NCBI RefSeq assembly: GCF_042653545.1 | Contig: NZ_JBHSIS010000022.1 | Location: 434,001-498,000, forward strand | DNA from: Actinophytocola glycyrrhizae | GTDB taxonomy: Bacteria; Actinomycetota; Actinomycetes; Mycobacteriales; Pseudonocardiaceae | Reading direction: 5' to 3' | Length of the DNA stretch: 64,000 nt | In this document: positions 23,846 to 31,707 of the stretch, piece by piece | Layout: each line of letters begins with the position of its first letter | Numbering within the stretch: the first letter of the stretch is position 1 | Made by a program: the position numbers and the translations under genes | The notes under the pieces: generated by a model | What the model was told of the DNA's origin: nothing | The model's input: the letters and a program-made list of their open reading frames with translations, nothing else | The model's database searches: none

Positions 23846-25227
23846 ACGAGACGGTCATCCAGAGCCTCTACATCGTCGCGTTCGCGTTGTTCATCTACGG
23901 GCTCATGGGCCTCACCGGGCCGAGGACCGCGGTGCGCGGCAACAAGATCGCCGCGGCGGGCATGGTCGTCGCGGTCGTGGCGACGCTGCTGACCCCCGGG
24001 CTGGGCAACTGGTGGCTGATCCTGCTCGGCGTCGCGATCGGCGCCGTGATCGGCGTGCCCGCCGCGCGGCGGGTGAAGATGACCGCGATGCCGCAGATGG
24101 TGGCCCTGTTCAACGGTGTCGGCGGCGGCGCGATCGCGTTGATCGCGTGGGTGGAGTTCCGCAGCAGCGGCGGGTTCGCGCACGAGGCCGCGTACGTCAC
24201 GGTGGCGTCGCTGTTCGCGGCGATCGTCGGGTCGGCGTCGTTCTGGGGTTCGAACGTGGCGTTCGGGAAGCTGCAGGAGATCCTGCCGGGCAGGCCGGTG
24301 TCGGTCGGACGGCTGCAGCAGCCGCTGAACCTGCTGGTGCTGCTGCTGTCCGTCGGGTGCGCGGTGGCCGTCGTGGTCGGCGGCACGACCGAGTGGCTGA
24401 TGGGCGGCCTGCTGGTCTTCTCGTCCGTGCTCGGTCTGCTGGTGGTGCTGCCGATCGGCGGTGCGGACATGCCGGTGGTGATCTCACTGCTGAACGCGGC
24501 CACGGGACTTTCCGCGGCCGCCATGGGCCTCGCGCTGGACAACACGGCACTGATCGTCGCGGGCATGATCGTCGGCGCGTCCGGCTCGATCCTCACCAAC
24601 CTCATGGCGAAGGCGATGAACCGGTCCATCCCGGCGATCGTGGCCGGCGGGTTCGGCGGCGGCACCGCGGTGGCGGCGGCGGGCGACGGCGACCGTTCCG
24701 TGCGGCAGACATCGGCGGCGGACGCGGCGATCCAGCTCGCGTTCGCCCGCCAGGTGATCGTCGTGCCGGGGTACGGGCTCGCGGTCGCACAGGCACAGCA
24801 CGCGGTGCGGCAGCTCGCCGGCACGCTGGAGGACAAGGGCGTGGCCGTGTACTACGCGATCCACCCGGTCGCGGGCCGCATGCCGGGGCACATGAACGTG
24901 CTGCTCGCCGAGGCGGACGTGCCCTACGACCGGCTCCGCGAGATGGACCAGATCAACGGCGAGTTCGAACGCACCGACGTGACGCTCGTGATCGGCGCCA
25001 ACGACGTGACCAACCCGGCCGCGCGCACCGACCCGTCGTCCCCGATCCACGGCATGCCGATCCTCAACGTCGACGAGAGCAAGTCGGTGATCGTGCTGAA
25101 GCGGTCGATGAGCCCCGGCTTCGCGGGCATCGACAACGCCCTGTACTACGACCGGAGAACCGCGATGCTGTTCGGCGACGCGAAGTCGTCGGTCACCGAC
25201 ATCACCGAGGAGCTGAAGGCGCTCTAG
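23842..25227 (+). CDS. pntB: NAD(P) transhydrogenase beta subunit
   Basis: A 461-aa membrane protein with eight to nine N-terminal helices carrying the proton-translocating dII region (MVALFNGVGGGAIALIAWVE, NRSIPAIVAGGFGGGTAVAA). The C-terminal NADP-binding dIII domain shows VIVVPGYGLAVAQAQHAVRQ (nucleotide loop), YAIHPVAGRMPGHMNVLLAE, VTLVIGANDVTNPAARTDPS and VIVLKRSMSPGFAGIDNALY. It is full length for the family. It is the last gene of the five-gene run and is followed by a CTAG-initiated repeat that forms its TAG stop, then by paired stem-loop repeats. Function requires a dI (PntAa) subunit, to be sought elsewhere in the genome. Confidence 0.94.
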   Translation: MNETVIQSLYIVAFALFIYGLMGLTGPRTAVRGNKIAAAGMVVAVVATLLTPGLGNWWLILLGVAIGAVIGVPAARRVKMTAMPQMVALFNGVGGGAIALIAWVEFRSSGGFAHEAAYVTVASLFAAIVGSASFWGSNVAFGKLQEILPGRPVSVGRLQQPLNLLVLLLSVGCAVAVVVGGTTEWLMGGLLVFSSVLGLLVVLPIGGADMPVVISLLNAATGLSAAAMGLALDNTALIVAGMIVGASGSILTNLMAKAMNRSIPAIVAGGFGGGTAVAAAGDGDRSVRQTSAADAAIQLAFARQVIVVPGYGLAVAQAQHAVRQLAGTLEDKGVAVYYAIHPVAGRMPGHMNVLLAEADVPYDRLREMDQINGEFERTDVTLVIGANDVTNPAARTDPSSPIHGMPILNVDESKSVIVLKRSMSPGFAGIDNALYYDRRTAMLFGDAKSSVTDITEELKAL

Positions 25228-25258
25228 CTGATTTGGTTCCGTGAAGATCATGTGAAGT
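25224..25258 (+). repeat. CTAG...GGTTCCGTGAAG element, copy a
   Basis: CTAGCTGATTTGGTTCCGTG is followed by AAGATCATGTGAAGT. Its first four bases supply the pntB TAG stop. It closely matches copies at 26386, 26661 (minus) and 58074. Confidence 0.7.
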
Positions 25259-25271
25259 ACGGCGGACCGGT

Positions 25272-25324
25272 GCCGTGAATGGGCCGTTCAGGGCGCCCAG
25301 CGCCCTGAACGCGCCTTTCAGGGC
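25272..25324. repeat. Two 23-nt stem-loop repeats
   Basis: Unit 1 (25272-25294) has stem GCCGTGAA/TTCAGGGC and loop TGGGCCG. After the linker GCCCAGC, unit 2 (25302-25324) has stem GCCCTGAA/TTCAGGGC and loop CGCGCCT. They lie about 15 bp behind the CTAG element after pntB and could act as a terminator. Confidence 0.8.
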
Positions 25325-25446
25325 CGTACCGGAGCCCTGCTTGACTAGCCGGTGGGTAGCCGGGCGAGCAGTTCGTCGGTCGTGACGACCGCACCCAGCT
25401 TCGGGAAGACGTACTCGACCGGCGCGGATCGAGGTTCAATGGGCTC

Positions 25447-26322
25447 ATGTCCGCGCAGCCTGACGACGCCGGCCTGTTCGGCCCGGACTCGGTGAGCTGG
25501 CAACTGCACGCGGAACCCGCGATGTGGCTCGCCGGGATCCGCAGCCTCTACCTGCAGGCACTGCACCCCCGCGCGGTCGCAGGCATCGTGCAGAACTCCG
25601 ACTTCCGAGGCGACCCCCTCGGGCGGCTCGTGCGCACCGCCAACTTCGTCGGCGCCACCACCTACTGCCCTCGGGACGAGGTCGAGCGGCAGGCGGCCAA
25701 GGTGCGTGCGGTGCACCGGTCGCTGCGCGGCACCCACGATGGCCGCACGTTCCGGATCGACGAGCCGGAGCTGCTGCTGTGGGTGCACTGCGCGGAGGTG
25801 TCGTCGTTCCTGACGGTCGTGCGCCGCGCCGGGTTCCCGCTCACCGCCGCACACGCCGACCGTTACCTCGACGAACAACGCCGGTCGGCCGCACTGGTCG
25901 GGCTCGACCCCGGCGAGGTGCCCGGCTCGGTGGCCGCGATGCGTGACTACCTGCGGGCCATGCGACCGGTGCTGCGCCGCACCGACGACACGGACGCGAT
26001 CTACGACTTCCTGCACCGCCCGCCGGTCGGCGGCAGGCTCGCGCTCGGCCTGCCGGCCTACGAGACGCTGGTCGGGCACCTGGCGTACTCACTGCTGCCG
26101 GGCTGGGCGGTGACCGTGTACGGCCGCCGCGCCTACCCGCACACGATCAGCACGGCGATGATGAGGACGCTGTCCGAGACGTTGCGCGCGTTGCAGAAAA
26201 CCGTGCGGACCGTGGTGCGCGAACCACGGCTCGGCCCACTGGTGCCACATCCGGTACTGGCCGCCCGCCGCCTCGGCGACTGGGCCTTCCCATCGGCACG
26301 AAAACTGCCCGCTGCTGCCTGA
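25447..26322 (+). CDS. MpaB-family oxygenase (DUF2236)
   Basis: A 291-aa member of the heme-dependent MpaB/latex-clearing oxygenase superfamily. Family features are GLFGPDSVSWQLHAEPAMWL at the N-terminus, SLYLQALHPRAVAGIVQNSD, and RDEVERQAAKVRAVHRSLRG followed by an LLWVHCAEVSSF helix, where conserved His/Arg residues would contact heme. Relatives oxidise terpenoid side chains or act on rubber, but most actinobacterial paralogues are uncharacterised. No signal peptide is present. It is a single-gene unit flanked on both sides by intergenic repeats; the start ATG follows a short gap after the repeat downstream of pntB. Confidence 0.82.
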   Translation: MSAQPDDAGLFGPDSVSWQLHAEPAMWLAGIRSLYLQALHPRAVAGIVQNSDFRGDPLGRLVRTANFVGATTYCPRDEVERQAAKVRAVHRSLRGTHDGRTFRIDEPELLLWVHCAEVSSFLTVVRRAGFPLTAAHADRYLDEQRRSAALVGLDPGEVPGSVAAMRDYLRAMRPVLRRTDDTDAIYDFLHRPPVGGRLALGLPAYETLVGHLAYSLLPGWAVTVYGRRAYPHTISTAMMRTLSETLRALQKTVRTVVREPRLGPLVPHPVLAARRLGDWAFPSARKLPAAA

Positions 26323-26385
26323 TGGTGACCTGGTCAACGACGACGTTCAGCCGCAGACCATCGACGGCTCCCGCCCCGGGACGCC

Positions 26386-26407
26386 CTAGATGTTTGGTTC
26401 CGTGAAG
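26386..26407 (+). repeat. CTAG...GGTTCCGTGAAG element, copy b
   Basis: CTAGATGTTTGGTTCCGTGA plus AG. Here the CTAG is not the stop of an intact gene, as the upstream coding region ends 64 bp earlier. The following GTCGGTGTGAGT corresponds loosely to ATCATGTGAAGT of copy a. Confidence 0.65.
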
Positions 26408-26481
26408 TCGGTGTGAGTGGGCGGTCGGTCGTCGTGTGCTGGTCGGGTCGGTTTCGGTCGGGTGTGCTGGCTGCGATTGGT

Positions 26482-26595
26482 GCTGTGAAAGGCGCGTTGA
26501 CGGCGCGGAAATGCCCTGAAAGGCGCGTTCAGGGCGCTGGGCGCCCTGAATGGCCCATTGACGGCACTCGTTGCTGTGAACACGCCCTTCACGGC
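26482..26595. repeat. Four 23-nt stem-loop repeats at 30-31-nt period
   Basis: Units are at 26482-26504, 26513-26535, 26543-26565 and 26573-26595, with linkers of 8, 7 and 7 nt. The second has perfect arms GCCCTGAA/TTCAGGGC with loop AGGCGCG. Others carry GCTGTGAA opposite TTGACGGC or TTCACGGC. This is the largest cluster of the family in the window. Confidence 0.8.
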
Positions 26596-26626
26596 ATCGG
26601 CCCTGATGACGGGTCCGTACGCCAAG

Positions 26627-26661
26627 TCACTTCACATGATCTTCACGAATCAATCGTCTAG
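26627..26661 (-). repeat. CTAG...GATTCGTGAAG element, copy c
   Basis: Read on the minus strand: CTAGACGATTGATTCGTGAA, then GATCATGTGAAGTGA. CTAG gives the TAG stop of lsr2. The GTGAAGATCATGTGAAGT part is identical to copy a. Confidence 0.7.
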
Positions 26662-27020
26662 TTCTGGTGGGCTTCCTGGAAGCGGATCACCAGGGCCTGG
26701 GGTACGCGGCCGCGTTCGGCCACCTGCTCGCCCTGGCTGCGGGCCCACTCGCGCACGGCCTGCGTGTCCGGCTTGCCGTTGCCGTTGCCATTGCTGTTGC
26801 TGTTGCCGTTGGTCTTCGGTGCGCCCGCGCTCCGCTGCTTGCGGCCGCCGATGCGGCGGGCGTGGCCGACGAACTCCGCGAGCGTGTTCCGCAGCGCTGC
26901 TGCGTGGTCGGCGGACAGGTCGATCTCGAACTCGACCCCGTCGAGCGCGAAGGTCACGGTCTCGTCGGCCTTCCCACCGTCAAGGTCGTCGACCAGTTCG
27001 AGAATCGTTCGCTGCGCCAC
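26658..27020 (-). CDS. lsr2: Lsr2-type nucleoid-associated protein
   Basis: A 120-aa H-NS-like xenogeneic silencer that bridges AT-rich DNA. The N-terminal dimerisation domain reads MAQRTILELVDDLDGGKADE, then TVTFALDGVEFEIDLSADHA. The C-terminal DNA-binding domain has AVREWARSQGEQVAERGRVP, where RGR is the minor-groove AT-hook-like motif, followed by ALVIRFQEAH. The linker between them is an Asn/Gly/Ser run (NGNSNSNGNGNG) encoded by repeated hexanucleotides. Mycobacterial Lsr2 is 112 aa, so length is normal. Its stop is formed by a CTAG repeat element. It is divergent from a PLP-enzyme gene. Confidence 0.95.
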   Translation of the reverse strand: MAQRTILELVDDLDGGKADETVTFALDGVEFEIDLSADHAAALRNTLAEFVGHARRIGGRKQRSAGAPKTNGNSNSNGNGNGKPDTQAVREWARSQGEQVAERGRVPQALVIRFQEAHQN

Positions 27021-27106
27021 AGGGTCCTCCGAGTCGGTTCTGAATCGAACACCTAGAAGCTTAGCGCGATGTGGCGGCGCGACCCGCGCGGCGGCAGACT
27101 CGTCGC

Positions 27107-28063
27107 GTGGATCTGTCGAGGTTTCCCCGCGTCCCCCTCGGTTCCTGGCCGACTCCGCTCGACCCCTGTCCCCGCCTGAGCGCGGAGCTCGGCGCGACCG
27201 TGCTGGTGAAACGGGACGACGTCGGCGGCGTCGGGCTCGGTGGCAACAAGCTGCGGAAGCTGGAGTTCACGCTGGCCGCCGCGCTCGCAGACGGTGCGGA
27301 GAAGATCGTCACCTTCGGCGGTGTGCAGACCAACCACGGCAGGCTCACCGCGGCCGCGTGCGCACGCCTCGGGCTGCGGTGCGAACTGGTGCTGACCCGT
27401 TCCGTGCCGCGCTCCGGGTTCGCCTACGACCGGTCCGGCAACGTCGCGCTCGACGAGCTGTTCGGCGCGACCGTGCACATGTGCGACACCGACGAGGAGG
27501 CGGCACAGGTCGCGGCGGCGCTGGCCGACGACCGGACCGTGACGCTGCCCGTCGGCGGGTCCAGCGGCCTTGGCGTGCTGGGTTACGTGGCCGCCGCGGC
27601 CGAGCTGGCCGAGCAATTGGGGGACCGGCGGGCCGACCGGATCGTCTGCGCGCTTGGCAGCGGCGGCACCGTCGCGGGCCTCGCGCTCGGCGGCGGCACA
27701 CCGATCACCGGGGTCACCGTGTCGCGGAAGGCGGACGCGGCGATGGCGGTGGTCGAGCAGGTCGCGGGCCTCGCCACCGACGTGCTCGGGGAGAAGCGGG
27801 CGAAGCTGGACCACGTGACCGCGGACGACAGCGCGCTCGGCGATGGCTACGGCGTGCCGACCGACGAGGTGTGGGCCGCGCTGCGGCTGTTCGCCCGCAC
27901 CGAGGGCATCGTGCTCGACCCGGTGTACACCGGGAAGGCGGCCGCCGCGCTGGTCGCCGGCGTCCGTCCGGGTGAGACGGTCGTTTTCGTGCACACCGGC
28001 GGCGCACCCGGCCTGTACGGGTACGCGCCTGAGCTGGTCGCGGAAGCCAGCGCTAGGCGTTGA
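27107..28063 (+). CDS. D-cysteine desulfhydrase / ACC deaminase family PLP enzyme
   Basis: A 318-aa fold-II PLP enzyme. The N-terminus DLSRFPRVPLGSWPTPLDPC and the VLVKRDDVGGVGLGGNKLRK segment, which holds the PLP lysine (GGNKLRKLEF), are typical of the D-cysteine desulfhydrase / 1-aminocyclopropane-1-carboxylate deaminase group. VTFGGVQTNHGRLTAAACAR and the phosphate-binding CALGSGGTVAGLALGGG agree. The reaction is probably beta-elimination on a D-amino acid (for example D-cysteine to pyruvate, sulfide and ammonia); ACC deaminase cannot be excluded. GTG at 27107 is preferred to an ATG 12 codons upstream. The 3' end overlaps the convergent NERD-like gene by 11 bp. Confidence 0.8.
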   Translation: MDLSRFPRVPLGSWPTPLDPCPRLSAELGATVLVKRDDVGGVGLGGNKLRKLEFTLAAALADGAEKIVTFGGVQTNHGRLTAAACARLGLRCELVLTRSVPRSGFAYDRSGNVALDELFGATVHMCDTDEEAAQVAAALADDRTVTLPVGGSSGLGVLGYVAAAAELAEQLGDRRADRIVCALGSGGTVAGLALGGGTPITGVTVSRKADAAMAVVEQVAGLATDVLGEKRAKLDHVTADDSALGDGYGVPTDEVWAALRLFARTEGIVLDPVYTGKAAAALVAGVRPGETVVFVHTGGAPGLYGYAPELVAEASARR

Positions 28064-29342
28064 CCTGGATCTCCAGTGCGCTGGTGGCGATCCTGGTCAG
28101 GTCCTCGTCGTCCGTTGTGGACGGCTCGCCGATCCACACGGCCTGCACGAGCTTGAGGCTGTTGCCCTCCCGGCCGCTGGCGAACGCCGCCGACTCGAAG
28201 AACGGTTTCGCCTTGCCCGGCCACGGCTCGCCCTCGGTCGACGCGTCGGCGATCGCGCCGCTGCCCGGCTTGTCGGCGACCGCGTTCAGCTCACCGGCCA
28301 GCACGGTCTGCGGGAACCGCAGCACGGACACGAGCACCGCGGCCCGCTTGCCGTCCGACGTGGACTCGTAGCGGGCCCGCACCAGCTCCGAGCAGCGGTT
28401 GCGTTCCAGCCACACCTGCACGTCGCCGTACGCGTGCGCCGCGCAGTCGGTGTCGGTGATCGTGCCCTTCGGCTCGAACGTGCGGCCGTCGACGGTCACC
28501 CCGTTCGTCGCGGTGCGCGTCGACGTGGTGCCGCGCCCCGACTCGTCCGCCGACCCGGACGACGCGACCGCGTACACGATGCCCGTGAGCAGCAGCAACG
28601 CCACCAGTACCGCGGCCCCTGCAGGCAGCCAGCGGAGCGGTTTCTGCTTCGCCTTCTGCCGTGGCTCGCCCGCCGGGTGCTGCTGCTGCGCGAGCTGCGC
28701 GCGGGGGATCAGAGTGGTGCTGGCGGCGCCGAGTTCCGGGGTCGCGGCACCGGCGAACCCCTCGCCGGCCAGGTCGACCTCCGGCAGGTCCGGCGCGAGG
28801 GCCGCGATGATCGCGCGGGCCTGCGCGACCGTGCACGGGCGCTGGTGGACCGCGAGTTCGCGGGCCGCGTTCAGCAGGGTCTTCGGCTCGGGGTGCAGGA
28901 TCCGCACGCCGCGCAGCAGGTCGGAGGTCGGCTGGTGGACCTGCGACACGTACGGCCCGACCGCGACGACCGTGCCGACCGGCAACGGTTCGGTCCTGGC
29001 CGCCTCCAGGACGCGGCTGACGACGCCGACCACGGCCACCGCCTCGGCTGCCGGGTTCACCGCGCCGTCCGGCCTGGTGAGTGGCCAGCCGTCGGTCTTC
29101 CACTGCCCGGACAGCGGTGCGTCGAGCCGCACGGCCGGGTCCGGCAGGTCGACACCCACGACGACCAGCACGCCACGCGGCAGCACCACGACCGCGTCGA
29201 TCACCCGGTCGCTGTCCTTCGGCCGCAGCCCGACCAGGGCGACGCCGCCGACGACCGACTCACCCCGGCCCCAGGACGTGAGTGCCGCGCGCACGTCGGC
29301 ACCGACGGTCGACGTCTCGTCCCCGATCCGCACCACCCGCAT
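28053..29342 (-). CDS. NERD-like, single-pass membrane protein
   Basis: A 429-aa protein. The first ~110 residues look like a nuclease-related (NERD) domain: an early Gly, then RVIDAVVVLPRGVLVVVGVD with the family's Asp-containing strand, GQWKTDGWPL and NPAAEAVAVVGVVSRVLEAA. The usual catalytic E-x-K is replaced by VGVD, so nuclease activity is doubtful. A Gln/Lys-rich linker precedes one transmembrane helix (WLPAGAAVLVALLLLTGIVY, about residues 232-251), and the rest (two Cys, about 170 residues) would be extracytoplasmic. The ATG at 29342 fits homology. Function is unknown; it sits between a PLP enzyme and the DUF3145 gene, divergent from the latter. Confidence 0.65.
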   Translation of the reverse strand: MRVVRIGDETSTVGADVRAALTSWGRGESVVGGVALVGLRPKDSDRVIDAVVVLPRGVLVVVGVDLPDPAVRLDAPLSGQWKTDGWPLTRPDGAVNPAAEAVAVVGVVSRVLEAARTEPLPVGTVVAVGPYVSQVHQPTSDLLRGVRILHPEPKTLLNAARELAVHQRPCTVAQARAIIAALAPDLPEVDLAGEGFAGAATPELGAASTTLIPRAQLAQQQHPAGEPRQKAKQKPLRWLPAGAAVLVALLLLTGIVYAVASSGSADESGRGTTSTRTATNGVTVDGRTFEPKGTITDTDCAAHAYGDVQVWLERNRCSELVRARYESTSDGKRAAVLVSVLRFPQTVLAGELNAVADKPGSGAIADASTEGEPWPGKAKPFFESAAFASGREGNSLKLVQAVWIGEPSTTDDEDLTRIATSALEIQVNA

Positions 29343-29527
29343 CGCGCACCCCCTGACAGAACGCATTGCGAACCGACCGGCCCGACCGCACAACGGTAGC
29401 CAAGGCCCGATAGTGTGGCGTAACTGCCCGTGGTCAGGGCACAATGGACCAGCGTGTGTCATTGAAGGTCGAGCTGTCACGAGGACGTAGGGGAAGACGA
29501 ATCCTCGTCGAGCAGCGGAGGTCAGCA

Positions 29528-30019
29528 GTGAGCACTCGTGGCGTTGTGTACGTCCACTCGTCGCCGTCTGCGGTATGTCCGCACGTCGAGTGGGCTATTT
29601 CGGGCACCCTTGGTGTGCGCGCGAACCTCCAGTGGACCGCGCAGCCCGAGGCAGCCGGCCAGCTGCGCGCTGAGTGCGGGTGGACCGGCGACCCCGGCAC
29701 GGGCGCGAAACTCGTCGCCGCCCTCAAGGCCTGGCCCATGCTGCGCTTCGAGGTCACCGAGGAGCCGAGTCCCGGCGTCGACGGTGAACGCTTCTGTTTC
29801 GCCCCCACCCTCGGTCTGTGGCGCGCCCGCACCAGCGCCAACGGCGACATCGTCGTCGGCGAGGACCAGTTGCGCGCCATCGCGGGCACCGCCCGTGCGG
29901 GTGAGGCGTTCGCCCACCGCGTCGACGAACTGCTCGGCGCGTCGTGGGACGCCGCGCTGGAGCCGTTCCGGCGGGCGGGTGACGGCGCGCCGGTGACCTG
30001 GCTGCACCGGGTCGGGTGA
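29528..30019 (+). CDS. DUF3145 family protein
   Basis: A 163-aa protein with the conserved DUF3145 opening STRGVVYVHSSPSAVCPHVE and the later blocks ECGWTGDPGTGAKLVAALKA, MLRFEVTEEPSPGVDGERFC and TLGLWRARTSANGDIVVGED. The family is restricted to actinobacteria and often lies beside the fatty-acid synthase genes, as in Streptomyces next to fabF. Here it is about 1.7 kb from fabF, with two genes between. Function is unknown. GTG at 29528 begins the conserved part; a longer frame from 29444 would add 28 unrelated residues. Confidence 0.87.
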   Translation: MSTRGVVYVHSSPSAVCPHVEWAISGTLGVRANLQWTAQPEAAGQLRAECGWTGDPGTGAKLVAALKAWPMLRFEVTEEPSPGVDGERFCFAPTLGLWRARTSANGDIVVGEDQLRAIAGTARAGEAFAHRVDELLGASWDAALEPFRRAGDGAPVTWLHRVG

Positions 30020-30038
30020 ACCTGGCAGTCTTGCCGTC

Positions 30039-30626
30039 GTGTCCACGGGGTCCCCTCGGCAGCTGTGGTTGCTGCCGGTGCTGCTGATCACGGTGATCGC
30101 GACCGCCATCGGCGGTCTGCTCGCACGTGACCTCTACAAGGAGCCGCCCGCCGCGCCACCCCCGACCGTCGTGGCGACCGAGCCGGCCCCTGGCCCGCAG
30201 GAGGAACAGCCGGGTCCGCCGACGGTGAAGGGGACCGCCGACGCGGTGGCACACCCCCTGTACGGGCAGCTGCAGCGGCTGCTCCAGACGTACTTCGACG
30301 CGGTCAACGCCAAGGACTACGCGCAGTGGGCGTCGGTGGTGACCGGCGAGCGGCAGGCCAACCAGCCGGAGCAGAAGTGGCTCGACGAGTACCGGAGCAC
30401 CACGGACGGCAGCATCGTGATGCACCGGATCGAGGCCCGGGGCGACGGGGCCGCGCGGGTGCTGCTGACGTTCACGAGCACGCAGGACGAAGAGGACGCG
30501 CCGCGGGAGCTGCCCCGGCCGTGCATCCACTGGAACGTCGTGTGGGCGTTCGCCGTCGAGGACGGGGAGTGGAAGCTCGCGGCAGGGCCGTCCGCCGCCA
30601 CCCCCCAGCACGAGGCGTGCGGGTGA
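30039..30626 (+). CDS. Membrane-anchored protein with NTF2-like domain
   Basis: A 195-aa protein. One N-terminal transmembrane helix (LWLLPVLLITVIATAIGGLL, residues 9-28) is followed by a Pro/Glu-rich spacer (EPPAAPPPTVVATEPAPGPQ) and a C-terminal domain of about 120 residues that reads like an NTF2/SnoaL fold: LLQTYFDAVNAKDYAQWASV at its start and HWNVVWAFAVEDGEWKLAAG at its end. Such domains bind small ligands or act as extracytoplasmic modules. The GTG start is 19 bp after the DUF3145 gene, so cotranscription is likely. No named family is recognised. Confidence 0.7.
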   Translation: MSTGSPRQLWLLPVLLITVIATAIGGLLARDLYKEPPAAPPPTVVATEPAPGPQEEQPGPPTVKGTADAVAHPLYGQLQRLLQTYFDAVNAKDYAQWASVVTGERQANQPEQKWLDEYRSTTDGSIVMHRIEARGDGAARVLLTFTSTQDEEDAPRELPRPCIHWNVVWAFAVEDGEWKLAAGPSAATPQHEACG

Positions 30627-30636
30627 GCGCCCGCGG

Positions 30637-31572
30637 CTACGCGGAGGTGCAGCCCGTCGTCGGCAGGCTCGGCAGGCTCGGCGGCGTCGTCCCGTCGTAG
30701 ATCGCCAGCAGGAGCGGCTGCGGGCACCGGGCGACGCCGTCCGAGGTCCGGATCTCGATGTGCAGGTGTGGTGCGCCGGAGTTGCCGGTGTTCCCGGTCG
30801 TGGCGACCCTGGTGCCCGCGCTCACCGACGCGCCGTCGGCCACCGAACGGGCCGAGAGGTGGCAGTAGACGATCCGGGAGCCGTCCGGCCGCAGCAGGCG
30901 CAGGCCGGTCCCGCAGGACGTGCTCTGGTAGTGGTCGGCGACGGCGGGCATGATCGCGTAGGCGGGCACGTAGGACACCATCAGGTCGACCGCGGGGGTG
31001 CTGTTCCAGTGCGGGCCCGCGTAGTCCGAGCGCCCGGCCGCCGACCGGTCCAGTGGCAGCGCGTGGCCGCCGGGGGTGCCGCCGCCCCCGCCGGTCAGTG
31101 TCTGCCAGGTCCGCGCGCCGACCACGCCGTCCACCGCGAGCCCGTGCGAGCCCTGGAAGGACCGCACCGCGCGGTCGGTGGCCGAACCGAACTGCCCGTC
31201 GACGGCGAGACCGGCGCCGTACCGGTTGAGCTGGGTCTGCGCCGCGCGCACCGCATCACCCGAGCTGCCCTGGCGGACCTGGACGACCAGCTTCGGCCAG
31301 GTCCGCGGGCCGACCGAGCCGTCCGCGGTGAGGTCGTGTGCGCTCTGGAACGACACCACCGCGGCCTTGGTGGCCGGCCCGAACGCGCCGTCCGCCGCGA
31401 TGCCGTGGCCGTGGTGGCGGAGCAGGTACTGCACGGTCGTCACGTTCGGACCGCCGTCGCCCTGCCCCACAGTTGGCCAGGCGGGCAGGGCGCTCGCCTG
31501 CGGGGCGAGCAGGAGCGTCGTGGCCAGCACGGCCACCAGCATCGTCAGGAACCGGGACACCCGCATCGGCAT
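30637..31572 (-). CDS. Secreted peptidoglycan-binding M23-type peptidase
   Basis: A 311-aa exported protein. The signal peptide is VSRFLTMLVAVLATTLLLAP, cleavage near SALP. Two PG_binding_1 repeats follow (VTTVQYLLRHHGHGIAADGA with FGPATKAAVVSFQ; VRAAQTQLNRYGAGLAVDGQ with FGSATDRAVRSFQ), then a Gly-rich linker and an M23/LytM-like domain. The latter has HWNSTPAVDL as a possible first zinc motif, YCHLSARSVADGASVSAGTR and GNTGNSGAPHLHIEIR with the H-x-H pair. The first motif is not the standard HxGxD, so activity is likely but not certain. Expected role: cell-wall hydrolysis. ATG at 31572 or two codons later. Confidence 0.82.
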   Translation of the reverse strand: MPMRVSRFLTMLVAVLATTLLLAPQASALPAWPTVGQGDGGPNVTTVQYLLRHHGHGIAADGAFGPATKAAVVSFQSAHDLTADGSVGPRTWPKLVVQVRQGSSGDAVRAAQTQLNRYGAGLAVDGQFGSATDRAVRSFQGSHGLAVDGVVGARTWQTLTGGGGGTPGGHALPLDRSAAGRSDYAGPHWNSTPAVDLMVSYVPAYAIMPAVADHYQSTSCGTGLRLLRPDGSRIVYCHLSARSVADGASVSAGTRVATTGNTGNSGAPHLHIEIRTSDGVARCPQPLLLAIYDGTTPPSLPSLPTTGCTSA

Positions 31573-31655
31573 GGCCTTTCGAGCAGGGACGAACGGTCGG
31601 AAAACACTAACCAGTCGTCGGCCGCGGGCGTACCGGCAAAGGCAGGAATGTCACA

Positions 31656-31696
31656 AAGGGGCCCTTCCGGACGCGGACCGTCCGGAAGGGCCCCTT
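31656..31696. terminator. 17-bp hairpin terminator after fabF
   Basis: Arms 31656-31672 and 31680-31696 are perfect complements around a 7-nt loop, 11 nt beyond the fabF stop on the minus strand. It ends the fatty-acid operon before the M23 gene. Confidence 0.8.
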
Positions 31697-31707
31697 CGGA
31701 GCACGTG

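Larger units (their letters stand above)
26323..26657. other. Repeat-filled gap between convergent genes
   Basis: There is no gene here. Contents in order: a stretch without recognisable features (26323-26385), a CTAG element (26386-26407), four 23-nt stem-loop repeats (26482-26595), and an inverted CTAG element (26627-26661) that reaches into the lsr2 stop. The two CTAG elements face each other and bracket the stem-loops. Confidence 0.7.

Noticed and set aside
20218..24183. Very long open frame on the minus strand opposite glcD, the ThDP enzyme and pntAb
   Set aside because: It is a GC-rich antisense shadow: composition is Arg/His/Asp/Val-rich without domains, while the plus strand has intact families.
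26482..26595. Regularly spaced 23-nt repeats that look like a small CRISPR array
   Set aside because: The linkers are only 7-9 nt and recur between clusters, the units are imperfect and palindromic, and no cas gene is present.
28053..29342. Active NERD nuclease
   Set aside because: The E-x-K catalytic position is occupied by VGVD, so only the fold is claimed.
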